Positions 29,383-40,000 of a stretch of DNA of 64,000 nucleotides are shown here, in pieces. The stretch lies in NCBI RefSeq assembly GCF_000236905.1, contig NC_016535.1, positions 248,001 to 312,000 of the forward strand. Reading direction: 5' to 3'. Source of the DNA: Tetrapisispora phaffii CBS 4417. Lineage: Eukaryota > Ascomycota > Saccharomycetes > Saccharomycetales > Saccharomycetaceae. Below the pieces are notes generated by a model, which saw only the letters and a program-made list of their open reading frames with translations, was not told the DNA's origin and ran no database searches. Position numbers and translations under genes: made by a program. Each line of letters opens with the position of its first letter. Positions within the stretch are counted from its first letter, which is position 1.

Positions 29383-30258
29383 TCCAACTAAAATCAACAG
29401 TTACCTAGTTAATTATAATATTGCACAATTCTGGGTCCCAACAGAAAAACACACAAAAAACTTTACCACAACGGTTTTGAAAGAGCACGCAGATATATGA
29501 AACCACAATCGCAATTGACCAATCTTCCAGAACTTGTTCTTGAACCTGTGATGTCCTTCAAGACATTATCTTTGGCTTGGCTTGCTTACACTGTTGTTCT
29601 CTTTCTTATATATAACCATATTAAAGATTTAGAAATTCTTAATTTTGAAATCCGTCGCAAGTGATAATTCTGCACATTTCCTAATTGGAATATGGTCGTT
29701 TGACACGAAAATCATGTTTCGTGTCAAGTGATGTGTGAGAAAACAAAAAAGATTCGAAATGAAAATCAGAAAATTTCAAGAAAGATTCGAAGAATTGTGA
29801 AGATAATAATGGATAAAAAGTATTAGATTTGATTAAGAATTCATTTATAAAGGGTGTGTTGCCTGAGGTCTGAGAGGTTGTTGTTAGGGTGCAGTGGCTA
29901 GTAATTGTTCAGGTACTTCATCTGTTACGCCTTTTATATAAACTGCAATTTGAATATAAAGGAAACGGCGCCATAATCCTGCTTTTTTTTTTGTTGAAAG
30001 TGTAAGGAGTACAAATTTAACAAAAGGAAAATAAACAAATAAGGTCAATTAGGCGACATATAGTCTTTTGTACTTCAAGTTTTGTCTCTTTTTTTGGTTA
30101 GTTGAATTCTTTCGTTGGTTACAATTGAGTATATTCAACTCATTTCCTACTATTAACCAATCAATAACATTATCATTATCTTTTTTTGCATTCATTAACC
30201 TTTCCGTCGAGATTTACTTTCATAATACACATATACAGGCAGCAATAAAGTAGAAAAT
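29383..30258. other. Divergent promoter region MRPS18-MCK1
   Basis: 876 bp without a gene. It contains an 11-bp inverted repeat overlapping an Abf1 consensus (separate entry) and T tracts near 29983-29992. The remainder is AT-rich and unremarkable. Confidence 0.55.
29700..29732 (-). promoter_or_regulatory. Abf1 site overlapping an 11-bp inverted repeat
   Basis: TTGACACGAAA (29700-29710) and its exact reverse complement TTTCGTGTCAA (29717-29727) flank ATCATG. On the minus strand 29732-29719 reads ATCACTTGACACGA, a perfect fit to the Abf1 consensus RTCAYTNNNNACGW. It sits in the shared MRPS18/MCK1 promoter. Abf1 commonly organises divergent promoters. Confidence 0.6.
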
Positions 30259-31380
30259 ATGTCCAATCCTACAGTTAACAATAGCTGTGAAGAGTTTGTC
30301 GCGGATGATGTTACTTCAAACAGATCTGATACCACAAGGCGTATGTTGGTTAAGGAGTATAGAAAAATTGGTCACGGTGCCTTCGGTACTGTTGTCCAAG
30401 CTTATATAACGCCAGATAAAGAACAATGGTATGGACCATTCGCAATTAAAAAGGTTCCTGCACAGACAGAGTACAAATCAAGAGAATTGCAGATCCTAAG
30501 AATTACAGATCATCCAAATGTTGTCAGATTGGACTATTTTTTCACTCACGTTTCTCCGGTGGACAATAAAGTTTATCAACATCTAGCAATGGAATGCTTA
30601 CCAGGCACGTTACAAATGGAGATTTCAAGATATTCGACAAATAAGCTGCAATTGCCAATTAAGCACGTTAAGCTGTATAGTTATCAAATCGCTCGTGGTA
30701 TGTTATATTTGCATGCATTAGGTATATGCCATCGTGATATTAAACCTTCAAATATTTTACTGGATTCACGAACAGGTATCCTGAAAATTTGTGATTTTGG
30801 TTCAGCAAAAAAATTAGAACATAATCAACCATCAATTAGTTATATATGTTCAAGATTTTATAGAGCTCCAGAACTAATCATAGGTTGCACACAATATACA
30901 ACTCAAATCGATATTTGGGGTTTAGGTTGTGTTATTGGTGAGATTTTAATAGGAAAGGCCGTTTTTCAAGGTCCAGAACCTTTATTACAATTAAGAGAAA
31001 TCACAAAATTATTAGGACCTCCTGATAAAAAGTTTATATTCTTTTCAAACCCTGCATACGATGGTCCATTATTTTCTAAACCATTATTTTCAACTTCTGT
31101 TTTATCACGTTTTGAAAAACATTTTGGTCATGCAGGACCAGATGGTATAGATTTATTAATGAAAATTTTAGTTTACGAACCACAATCAAGATTATCACCA
31201 AGAAGAATAATGGCTCATCAATTCTTCGATGAATTGAGAAATGAAGCATATTTTTTCCCAAGAGGTGAAACACAACCGGTTCGTTTACCAGAATTATTTA
31301 ATTTCAGCGAGTTTGAACTAAGAGTCATAGGTGACCTTGTTAATAAAATTAAACCACAAGAGGAAGACAATATCAATTAA
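30259..31380 (+). CDS. MCK1: Mck1, GSK-3-family protein kinase
   Basis: 373 residues (S. cerevisiae 375). Glycine loop GHGAFGTVVQA (about 38-48), ATP lysine in FAIKKV, catalytic HRDIKPSNIL near 158, DFGSAKK near 179. The activation segment ISYICSRFYRAPE carries the GSK-3-type autophosphorylated tyrosine (about residue 195). Mck1 is a dual-specificity kinase acting in meiotic induction, centromere function, Cdc6 degradation and stress. Its duplicate YGK3 (YOL128C) is the alternative, but the kinase core and neighbours MRPS18 and BXI1 match YNL307C. It is convergent with ALR1. Confidence 0.93.
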   Translation: MSNPTVNNSCEEFVADDVTSNRSDTTRRMLVKEYRKIGHGAFGTVVQAYITPDKEQWYGPFAIKKVPAQTEYKSRELQILRITDHPNVVRLDYFFTHVSPVDNKVYQHLAMECLPGTLQMEISRYSTNKLQLPIKHVKLYSYQIARGMLYLHALGICHRDIKPSNILLDSRTGILKICDFGSAKKLEHNQPSISYICSRFYRAPELIIGCTQYTTQIDIWGLGCVIGEILIGKAVFQGPEPLLQLREITKLLGPPDKKFIFFSNPAYDGPLFSKPLFSTSVLSRFEKHFGHAGPDGIDLLMKILVYEPQSRLSPRRIMAHQFFDELRNEAYFFPRGETQPVRLPELFNFSEFELRVIGDLVNKIKPQEEDNIN

Positions 31381-31851
31381 AAAATGAGGAAAAAAATCTT
31401 ACAAATAACATTAAAACAAAAGTTAATAAGGAAAACATTTATCTATTAATGTATTTGGGTAGTCTCTTAGTATTCGAACTGTTAAAGAAGCTCATATCCA
31501 TTCAACTATATATATTTATATATAAAAAAACATGTAATCTTAATTTACAATTTCTATAAGTTTAGTCCCCTCCAAATATTGATAGACAGGTATCGTGATT
31601 TAATAAATGCAAAAATGCTTATTATTGAATTATAAAACGGAATTATGTATTATGTTCGGTAAGTGCATATGGAATATAAATGTTATAAATGAAATTTTAA
31701 TTAGTTGTGAATCATAATGAGACATAGTTGAAAAAATAGATATAATTCAAATAGTATTCCTAATTTTTGATGAAGTAATGTAATGTTTTGGAGAATTGTT
31801 TAATGTAAATGGAAATATGGAAAGTGTTTAATGGGTCTGTAGATAGAGTTT
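31381..31851. other. Convergent intergenic region MCK1-ALR1
   Basis: 471 bp between two stop codons. AT-rich with short TATATA runs near 31508-31523, which may form part of the 3' ends. No ORF or RNA recognised. Confidence 0.5.
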
Positions 31852-34335
31852 TCAATTATAGCGACTGTATCTACTTGGTAAACTCTGAATGGAGTGATTT
31901 GATGAATGTCTGCCTCTACCATTATTTGAAGTATTACGGTAGTTTCTCGCTCCACGAGCACCCCTTGGAAACAAGTTGGTAATAATGGATTTTGCTCCAC
32001 TATCGTTATTCTCTTTACCTTCCAATAAAGGTCTTTCATTTCTTGAAACCCAGTATGAAGCTAAGAACCAACCTAGGGCACCTAATAGTAATAAAACACC
32101 AAGGATACCAAACCACCAAGCAATGCTGCCACCTTCACCTGGGACTTTGACGTTCATACCAAACAAACCTGTGATAACGTTCAATGGCACTAACATTGTA
32201 CCAATCATAGTAACCTTCCCTAACATCTCTGTAACTTTATTGTTAGAATTAAAAGATTCGACTTGTAGCTGTGCTAAATAATTAGAATGTGATCTAGAGA
32301 AAATTTTCTCGTAAGCCAATAAATTTTGATACATGGTAAGTAAATGATCTTGAATATCACCTAAATATAATGCAATATCACTTCTGGGTTGCGCATTCTT
32401 TGAAAATGTATTTTGGAATGGTTGTGAAGGGAGTTGATTTTGAAATGACGGTTGCTGGCCAGTTGGATTCTGAATGAAATTCGTGTTACTGGAGCTACCA
32501 TGTATATTCGTTTGAGTACCATTTGGTGTAAAATTGTGGGAAGAATCCATATTATAATTCATATTATTATTTGCAGCTTGAAGGTTTGCTATATTAATGT
32601 ATGACGTCAATGCAGGTCCAATACCTGAATACTCATCTTGACATCTTTTAGCGAACATTTTAATAACATCCGCTTTACCACTTAGTAATCTCATTAGTGT
32701 CATAACTTTACGTCTGCTTTCACCGATTTTTTGTAACATACCTGAGAAATCTAAATTTTGAACCATGAAGACCGTATCTTCTATTGTATCAGCTTCATAT
32801 TCTATAGATTGAATAACTGGAGCAAACCCATCTGTGATATCATCGATCAGAGCATAGCATAACCAATCAGAACTAACGTTGACATAGTCTCTTAGTTGTC
32901 TGACACGCCTTCTAACATTGGCACAATGTGATATTGGACCAAAATGAAACGTCAAAATACCAGTCCTTAAGACAACGATATACACGTTAATTGGCTCTAG
33001 ATAATCCTCTGATTCTTTGTCATTTTCAAAAGTATGGAAACATATGAAATAATATGATTTAAACATTTCAACTTTTTCACGAGTTTCTTGCATCCTGATA
33101 TCTTCCGCTGTCAAAGGATGGATACCGAAAGCCTTGGCAATACATCTCATTTCATCATCAGTCGGACAACTGCAATCCAACCACCATGTAGGCTCACCAC
33201 CATGAAATAGTTCGAAATATGATTCTCCATCTTTCACTAGACTTGCGATATCCTCTGCATGCACAGTTTCTTCAGATTCTGAGCAAAAGTAAGAGTATCT
33301 TATTGGTGAAGTAAAATTCATTTGTTCATTTGCAGGTGGGTTATGACTATCATTTGAATTTGTTAATGAGTCACCATCATTTTTCTTATGGATAGTATTA
33401 TGCTTTGTAACACGTTCTTTGCTCTCCTCTTCAAATTCATCTTCAATTTTGTTGTTACCAAAGAAGACACCATTGTTGTTGCTCTTATCATTATGCTTAT
33501 CTTCTAATGAAATATCATGACTATCCTTTTGGGACGTAGAGGTATCATCAGAATTCAGAAGTTTTTCTTGCCTCGGTGTATATTTCAACGCAGCAGAGGA
33601 GATAAGTGAAGAGGAAGAAGAAGCAATAGCTTGACTTGTGGATTTATTAATTTGATCACTATCCATTGCATTTGCTGAACAGAAGTTAGTGTTATAGATA
33701 TTATTATAGTTCATTGAATTATAATAATTTTGTTTCTGTTCATTAACCTGAATAGCAAATTCTTCTAATTCATCGAAATCGATTCCATTGACTCTTGTAT
33801 GCAATGCAGGCCCCATTGGGAAACATACATCTTCTTCTGTCTCTTGAGATTCTCTCGAAGCCTGTGAATTTTCCGAATCAAACGAGTTCCTGGTATTGGG
33901 ATTTTTGACATTTGCATCTGCATTGGAAGGTAGAACATCTGATTTCTGTGACGCTGTCTTAGCCAATAGGTTTGCATGATTTAAATTCATTGAGTTGGTA
34001 GTGGACATAGAACGAGCCTTTGACATCCTTCTTTTTGCAGCAGCACTGTTCGTGCCACTATTTTTAGCATCATCCAACTGAGAATTTGCATCCAAAGCAG
34101 GTTGATCGTTGCTACTGTTGTTGTTATTATTGGAGAATAACAGATCGTGGGGACGGACATGGGTATGAGGGGAAGTGGTATTTGCGTTAGCCATATCCAT
34201 TGGATCGTCGTGCTGTCTATGGTCGTAAAGCTCATTGTGATCCTCTGTCTTCATTGAAACCATAGATTCGTGCAAGGACGCGGTTGGAGAGAGAGGAGGA
34301 GTCTCCTTATCCGCCAAATCACTTGAAGAACTCAT
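31852..34335 (-). CDS. ALR1: Alr1-type CorA magnesium transporter of the plasma membrane
   Basis: 827 residues (S. cerevisiae Alr1 859). A long Ser/Asn-rich cytosolic N-terminus is followed by the CorA domain with RYSYFCSESEETVHAEDIAS and EPTWWLDCSCPTDDEMRCIA. Two C-terminal transmembrane helices follow. The selectivity signature GMN lies near residue 725 (VITGLFGMNVKVPGEGG). The second helix is FGILGVLLLLGALGWFLASYW, and a basic Ser/Asn/Arg tail follows. An Asn-rich insert after YINIANLQAANNN interrupts the coiled part. It imports Mg2+ at the cell surface. ALR2 is a close duplicate, but the location beside MCK1 fits YOL130W. Confidence 0.94.
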   Translation of the reverse strand: MSSSSDLADKETPPLSPTASLHESMVSMKTEDHNELYDHRQHDDPMDMANANTTSPHTHVRPHDLLFSNNNNNSSNDQPALDANSQLDDAKNSGTNSAAAKRRMSKARSMSTTNSMNLNHANLLAKTASQKSDVLPSNADANVKNPNTRNSFDSENSQASRESQETEEDVCFPMGPALHTRVNGIDFDELEEFAIQVNEQKQNYYNSMNYNNIYNTNFCSANAMDSDQINKSTSQAIASSSSSLISSAALKYTPRQEKLLNSDDTSTSQKDSHDISLEDKHNDKSNNNGVFFGNNKIEDEFEEESKERVTKHNTIHKKNDGDSLTNSNDSHNPPANEQMNFTSPIRYSYFCSESEETVHAEDIASLVKDGESYFELFHGGEPTWWLDCSCPTDDEMRCIAKAFGIHPLTAEDIRMQETREKVEMFKSYYFICFHTFENDKESEDYLEPINVYIVVLRTGILTFHFGPISHCANVRRRVRQLRDYVNVSSDWLCYALIDDITDGFAPVIQSIEYEADTIEDTVFMVQNLDFSGMLQKIGESRRKVMTLMRLLSGKADVIKMFAKRCQDEYSGIGPALTSYINIANLQAANNNMNYNMDSSHNFTPNGTQTNIHGSSSNTNFIQNPTGQQPSFQNQLPSQPFQNTFSKNAQPRSDIALYLGDIQDHLLTMYQNLLAYEKIFSRSHSNYLAQLQVESFNSNNKVTEMLGKVTMIGTMLVPLNVITGLFGMNVKVPGEGGSIAWWFGILGVLLLLGALGWFLASYWVSRNERPLLEGKENNDSGAKSIITNLFPRGARGARNYRNTSNNGRGRHSSNHSIQSLPSRYSRYN

Positions 34336-35227
34336 TCTTGTGGGTCGTCTTGGTTTGTGTGCGTGCGTCTTTATATATATATATGTATCCGGTTAAGAGG
34401 ATGGGACGATGAAGGCGAAAGTAAACTGTTTTAGGATGCGTATGTCTTTGCCTACAGAGTGTGTTCTATTGTATTCTATGTTAATTAAAATAGACTAATT
34501 TTTATTAAAAACAAGCACCATTATTTTTATTTTTTGTCGATGGCAGATAAAAAAGAAAAAAGAGACTAGATGCTTTGAACGACTGAACAGAGTCCTGATT
34601 ATAGTTTGTCCCTTGTCGATGTGAAGATAGTGCAGTCCACCAGGCCCATCTATCGATATTTATATAAAGGCATCGTACATTTGCAACATTATATATATGT
34701 GATTCTAACAATTTTTTTCCTTCCAGTTATCCCATTTTCAATTTTTCAGAAAAATCCTGTCCACAAAAACCGGTTTGACCAAAACGGGACATATTTCCAA
34801 AAAGCCGCGTGTGTGGCGGCAGATAAGGGAGGGCAGGAGATGCCTACGTGTAAAGTGATGCACACGTGCTTGCCTGCAGGAGACGTCCCTGGGTGGTGAT
34901 GGAAACGTCACAAAGACAGGAATGGTGACACATATGTCAGGACTCGACGAGTTGTTTTCAAGAGTTGGGGCAGATTGCTATGATAAGGTGTACGTTTCTG
35001 GTTGTGTTTAACGTTTAGCACGTTTACGAACAGTTCGGAGTTTTCTCCTGGACCAAATTGCGTGTCTACTAAATGTGAATTTACGAGATGGCAATACTGT
35101 AGGATCTCGAGAATAGAGAGGGATGTATACTTCCCTCTAGAACAGTTATTTGTTGGGGACAATCGAAGCCACGACATAGTGGCATACTATTTAAAATACT
35201 AACAAAAAAAAGACAAAAAATAAAGAA
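34336..35227. other. ALR1 upstream region to tRNA-Lys
   Basis: 892 bp with no supportable gene. A TATATATATATG stretch at 34373-34385 is close to the ALR1 start. A GC-richer part lies near 34800-34900. The 97-codon frame at 34606-34899 starts with TTG and looks non-coding. Confidence 0.5.
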
Positions 35228-35323
35228 CTCCTCATAGGGGGCTCGAACCCCTGACATTTCGGTATCCTTGGTTTAAACATGATGCTTAAAAGCCGAACGC
35301 TCTACCAACTGAGCTAACAAGGA
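35228..35323 (-). tRNA. tRNA-Lys (UUU anticodon) with intron
   Basis: The minus strand reads TCCTTGTTAGCTCAGTTGGT and folds as a cloverleaf. The anticodon loop is CTTTTAA. The T arm is AGGGGTTCGAGCCCCCT, the acceptor stem pairs TCCTTGT with ATGAGGA, and the discriminator is G. A 23-nt intron follows position 37, leaving a 73-nt mature tRNA. This agrees with S. cerevisiae tRNA-Lys(UUU), which also has an intron there. Confidence 0.95.
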
Positions 35324-35645
35324 TGAGTTCTTCAAAGTGAGTCGGTGTTATATGGTATTGTGAATCTTCAAGGGCCCTATCTCGACACAGTCGAAGGATG
35401 GAACTTCTAACTACGTATTCGGTAAAGGTGTCGGAATCTGAGATCAATAACGGAGTTTATCGTATCTACGATCCATCAGTTGTAAAGACAGATTGCAAGC
35501 ATGAGGATTATACGAAGTTCAGGATTAATTAACAGGTCGTTTATGCTTTAAAATGCCTGTCTGCCTAAATATTGTAATCCGTACAAGCTAAGTATGAACG
35601 CCGAGGAACAATTTAACTACCCAGTCGACGGCTACAACATTGAAC
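35324..35645. other. Interval between tRNA-Lys and the isolated LTR
   Basis: 322 bp upstream of the tRNA-Lys gene, a usual landing zone for Ty elements. It contains a 44-codon frame (35398-35532) and the start of a second short frame (ATG at 35594) that the LTR interrupts. Neither is recognised. Confidence 0.4.
35641..35645. repeat. TGAAC, left copy of a putative target-site duplication
   Basis: The five bases before the isolated LTR are TGAAC. The same five bases follow the right-hand LTR of the full element at 42226-42230. Confidence 0.5.
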
Positions 35646-36051
35646 TGTGGAGAAACAAGCTTATGTTGGGTAGTTCCAACATCTAAGTTAGTGTCATTAG
35701 CCACTTCAGTTGCTCTAGTATAGTCCATCTTCTTTATAGTTAAATAATCGATTGGTCCTTTATTAGTGTATTTAAACTATTCTATATAGAGTTAGAAGCC
35801 CTCCTTATATATGAGTTGAACTGACAGTTGAATGAACACGTACACATGTTCATTCATCCTCCTAAGATCTTTAGTGCTGTATTGTACATCTGTGTTTATC
35901 GCGTAGCCATTTCCATTGTAGTGAGAAATTTTCACCTACCACTTGGAAGATTGTTCTAGACCTTCTTTCCATTAGTAAGTGATCTATTAGTTCTGGACTC
36001 AAAGTGTCATAAACACTTAGTTCTGTCACATACACTACAATAATTCTGACA
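35646..36051 (-). repeat. Isolated Ty LTR (406 bp)
   Basis: On the plus strand it runs from TGTGGAGAAAC to ATTCTGACA. On the minus strand it is TGTCAG...CTCCACA, the TG...CA ends of an LTR. It is closely similar to the two LTRs of the complete element nearby. No internal sequence adjoins it. Its right flank is CAATC, which does not match its left flank TGAAC. Confidence 0.92.
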
Positions 36052-36366
36052 CAATCTACCGTTCTGTCCAACGAGACGACGTCGTCGAGTTGAACACGTA
36101 CGGCAGGCTGATGGTTCTACAGTACTATTTATGCATTAGAAATTCTGCTATTACATTCTTGCAGGCACTATTGTTTCAGGTTTGCAACAATAGTCTCGTA
36201 TAGAGGTAATATCTGGTATCGTATAGTCACTTATACGACCAGTGTCATTTCCAACACAACTATTTGCACAATTTCTAACAACAGTGATAGATATTATCTT
36301 CATTTAATGCTTAACTATNNNNNNNNNNNNNNNNNNNNATGACTGAAAGTTTTGGCAAAAAATAAA
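36052..36366. other. Unassigned interval with assembly gap
   Basis: 267 bp of unrecognised sequence follow the isolated LTR. A run of 20 N (36319-36338) then marks an assembly or scaffolding gap of unknown true size. The next contig begins 28 bp before tRNA-Ile. Confidence 0.7.
36319..36338. other. Assembly gap (20 N)
   Basis: Twenty undetermined bases between two LTR-bearing segments. The join may not be physical. Confidence 0.99.
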
Positions 36367-36440
36367 TGGTCCCTAGCGGGATCGAACCGCTGATCCCCGC
36401 GTTATTAGCACGATGCCTTAACCAACTGGGCCAAGGGACC
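36367..36440 (-). tRNA. tRNA-Ile (AAU anticodon)
   Basis: The minus strand reads GGTCCCTTGGCCCAGTTGGT and forms a full cloverleaf: anticodon loop CTAATAA, T arm GCGGTTCGATCCCGC, acceptor GGTCCCT paired with AGGGACC, discriminator A. It is 74 nt with no intron and nearly identical to S. cerevisiae tRNA-Ile(AAU). The Ty LTR starts 103 bp upstream of its 5' end. Confidence 0.96.
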
Positions 36441-36542
36441 ATTTTAATGTAGCAGATATTGTAATATGAGTACTACAATACAGAGTTATGACAGGATTAT
36501 AATATAATAGATAGACAGATGTAAGACAGACTATTATATTAT

Positions 36543-36949
36543 TGTGGAGTTACAAGCTTATGTTGGGTAGTTCCAACATCTAAGTTAGTGTCATTAGCCA
36601 CTTCAGTTGCTCTAGTATAGTCCATCTTCTTTATAGTTAATAATCGATTGATTCTTTTATTAGTGTAATTAAACTATTCTATATAGAGTTAGATGCCCTC
36701 TTATATATGAGTTAATCTGACAGTTGAATGAACATGTGTACGTGTTCATTCATTCCTCCTAGGTCTCTTTAGTGCTGTATTGTACATCTGTGTTTATCGC
36801 GTAGCCATTTACATTGTAGTGAGAAATTTTCACCTACCACTTGGAAGATTGTTCTAGACCTTCTTTCCATTAGTAAGTGATCTATTAGTTCTGGACTCAA
36901 AGTGTCATAAACACTTAGTTCTGTCACATACACTACAATAATTCTGACA
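36543..36949 (-). repeat. 3' LTR of the Ty element (407 bp)
   Basis: Plus strand TGTGGAGTTAC to ATTCTGACA. It is nearly identical to the other LTRs over the ~200 bp at the element's 5' (U3) side but differs at many positions in the other half from the 5' LTR. Confidence 0.93.
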
Positions 36950-36956
36950 CACCCCC
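36950..36956 (-). other. Polypurine tract
   Basis: The minus strand reads GGGGGTG immediately before the 3' LTR (TGTCAG), the position of the plus-strand primer of LTR retrotransposons. It is short and contains one T. Confidence 0.6.
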
Positions 36957-37030
36957 GTAAAGACATATTTCAATAATCTTTTTAACTGATTGTCGATATA
37001 GAACTTGATGGACTATGAAATTCTCCTGGG

Positions 37031-40000
37031 TCAGTTATCGTAAGAATATCTTTGGGAGTCAGTTTTGTTTTGCATCGAAGATCTTAGTTTCTTAAAGTCT
37101 TCACAACTAACCGGTTTGGTTAAAACATCAGCAATGTTATCAGTGCCAGCAATTTTATATATTAGTAAGTCATCTGCTCGTATCCGTTCTTCGAGTTTAG
37201 CTAGTTTCAAATCCAGGAATCTATCTCTTCTGTTGGAGTTATAATTGTTCTTTAGATATTGAATACTAGGTTTGCTGTCTGTAATGGAAATGACAGTTGG
37301 ATCTTTTTGTAGGTTCATTTCTTCTAAAATCTTTTTTAGATAATATGCCTCTTTAGATCCTTCATAGATAGCGTCCAGTTCAGCTTCAGTAGATGAGTTT
37401 CTGACAGCTGAGGAGGCTCTTGAAATGACTTTGTAGAGGTTCTCTCCATACCATAACATTATGCCCATTCTGGACTTCATGTCATGTTCCGTACCCAGTG
37501 AGGCATCAGATAGCAGAGTTATGGCCGGGTTATCAGTGGTTTCTCTTGTGAACACAAGTTTTTCTGACTTAGTTTGGAAAATATAGTTCATAAGTTTATC
37601 AGCCATGTAAAAAACGTTGTCTGCTGGAAAGTTCACACTCCTGGCCAGTTTATTGGCAGCGAACTCTACATCATATCTACATCTAGATCTAATATAGTTA
37701 ATCACGCCATTTATCTTCTGCAGTTCATTGATCTTTTTAGATCTTGTTTTAGTGTCCATAGAATCAATGTTTTTGATGTTGTGTTCATAGGATGAAACAT
37801 GTGGAGTAGAAGTAGTTTTAATATGACTAATTTTATCAAGCCAATCATTTTCAATACTTTCAATGTAAGATTGCAATGATAGGCTGATTTTACCTTCATC
37901 AATATTATAATCAAGGTCCATTCCTAGTACATCTGTACGTAGAATGCCTTGATTCATTTTTCCAATAATTTTAAGCTCAAATCTGTTTCTTAAGGTGGAA
38001 ACAAACTCGTCTAGAAGTTCCTGACTTTTAGCAGCTATGACACAGTCATCTACATATACAGCTATCATGATGCTATAATCGTGATTTCTGAATATACCTG
38101 GCGTATGTCTGGAGTCATCCAGATCAATACTGTTCAGGAATTTTTTTAGATGCTCATTCCATTCCTTAGGACTTTGTTTTAAACCGTAAAGTGCCTTTTT
38201 TAACGGTGTCACAAATCTCCTATCGTGTGGAAGTGGAACATATATCTCCTCCCGTAAATCAGCATACAAAAATGCATGATTTATATCTAAAGTCTGTATC
38301 CACATCTTACGGTTATTGGCTATCATCAGGAACAATTTCAAAGTATCAATTTGAAGAAGATCTGTATGATAGTTACTGTAGGTGGCTTCCGTTTGTTTGT
38401 CCCCTCGGCAAACAATACGAGCTTTATGAGTCCCATCACGCTTCACCGTAAATATAGTCTGAAGAGGTATAATTCGGTTAGCTGGGACTTGATTTCTAGG
38501 AATGGAGATTGATGTGTCAAAAACTTGCATCTTCAAAAGATTTTGTAGTTCTTTCTCAAATGCTTCCGAAAAGAGTTTTCGTTCTCGAACGTCTGTATTA
38601 TTGGTGATAGCAGTCTTAAAATATAAAGTTCTAATTTTATTGACTGCTTGTACAGAACGTAACTTGATTTTTTTCTTCTGTTCCTCCGCTGCTTCAAATT
38701 CCTCAAGATCCAAGGTGGTAAGTTCACGTTTCCGAGACTTTAATGGACGTCTAGTGATTGAAGCAAATTCTTTGAGAAACAGCTTTGTCCTTCTCTGTTT
38801 CATGGCTTCGGTGCTGGGAAACTTGTCCGAATTCTTATTATCGAAACGGTTGATTAACAGCAGCTCTTGATCAGAGACATTTTTAACGGGCTCACTTTCT
38901 GCGACACTGTCTGGCAAAATATCAATATGTGAAGTTGCAGTAGGCATGTCCTTTGGTAAAGTAGACATATGAGCTTCGTGGACAGAATGGTTGTCTGAAG
39001 TATTCGAAGTGTCCTGTTCCAATGTAGGTTCTTTGACCTCCTCATCGGCGGTCGACGAGCGAGTGTGGTCAGAAACCTTTTGGTTGTCATTAATATTTAT
39101 AGTATCCAGACCATAGACAGTGTCTTCTTGAATATTGGGCGGAATTTTATACTGAGTGTCATTTTCAATCCCTTCGATAATAGTAATGTCATCAGCATTA
39201 CTGGGTTCAGCCTCAATTTCAAGAGCATCTTCTGATGTGACTTCATTTGTGTCATCGTTATCAGGAACGATTTCACTTAAGACCTTATTTGGATCTATGA
39301 AATCACCGTTTACTTCAGAATTAGCCAATATATAACTCATAGTACTAATGACTTTTCGAGTTTGTGGTAGATAGAACAAGTAACCAAAGGAATTTGGATC
39401 CTTACACAAGGTTATGGCTGGTATACCTTGATTGGTTAACTTGTTGTTTGTTTGATTTTTTACGAACGCATGCGCACCGAACGGTAAGAAGGAATTAAAT
39501 CGAATTTGTTCATTCTTTCCTGATAATGTGGTCATTGGACTACAATTTAACTTCTTAGTCATGAACAAATTCCTGATTCTAGCAGCTGCAAGAGCTGCAT
39601 ATTTCCAGAGTGCCCAAGGAAGATCACTGTTATGCATTAATGTTCTAATATCATTGTTCATAATACCAATGAATCTTTCTGCACGAGCGTTGGAAGCATG
39701 GTCGTTTGTATCGGTAAGCATTAATTTAATACCTTTCTCCGATACATATGTTTTTAGAGAATCATTAGTAAATTCAGACCCTCTATCAACAATAAGCTCT
39801 TTTACAATTCGATCATATTGCTTTTCGATGTACTGTATATTATTTTTGATTTGCAGAGAAATGGTTTCTTTATTTTTATTCGTATGTGTGGATACTAGTA
39901 AAAATCTTGAAACATTATCTACCATCAATAATAAGTAGTTATCAACTTTTGCAAGGTTCTTTCCTAAAGGACCACGAATATCTAAGCTCCAGGATTGTCC

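Noticed and set aside
34606..34899. 97-codon frame upstream of ALR1
   Set aside because: It starts with TTG, crosses promoter sequence, and has no domain or homolog that I recognise.
35398..35532. 44-codon ATG frame between tRNA-Lys and the isolated LTR
   Set aside because: Reads like protein but is too short and unrecognised to call a gene without conservation data.
35871..36071. Repeated 65-75-codon frames ending SLQCKWLRDKHRCTIQH in all three LTRs
   Set aside because: They are the same LTR sequence read in one frame, not separate genes. They are conserved only because the LTR is repeated.
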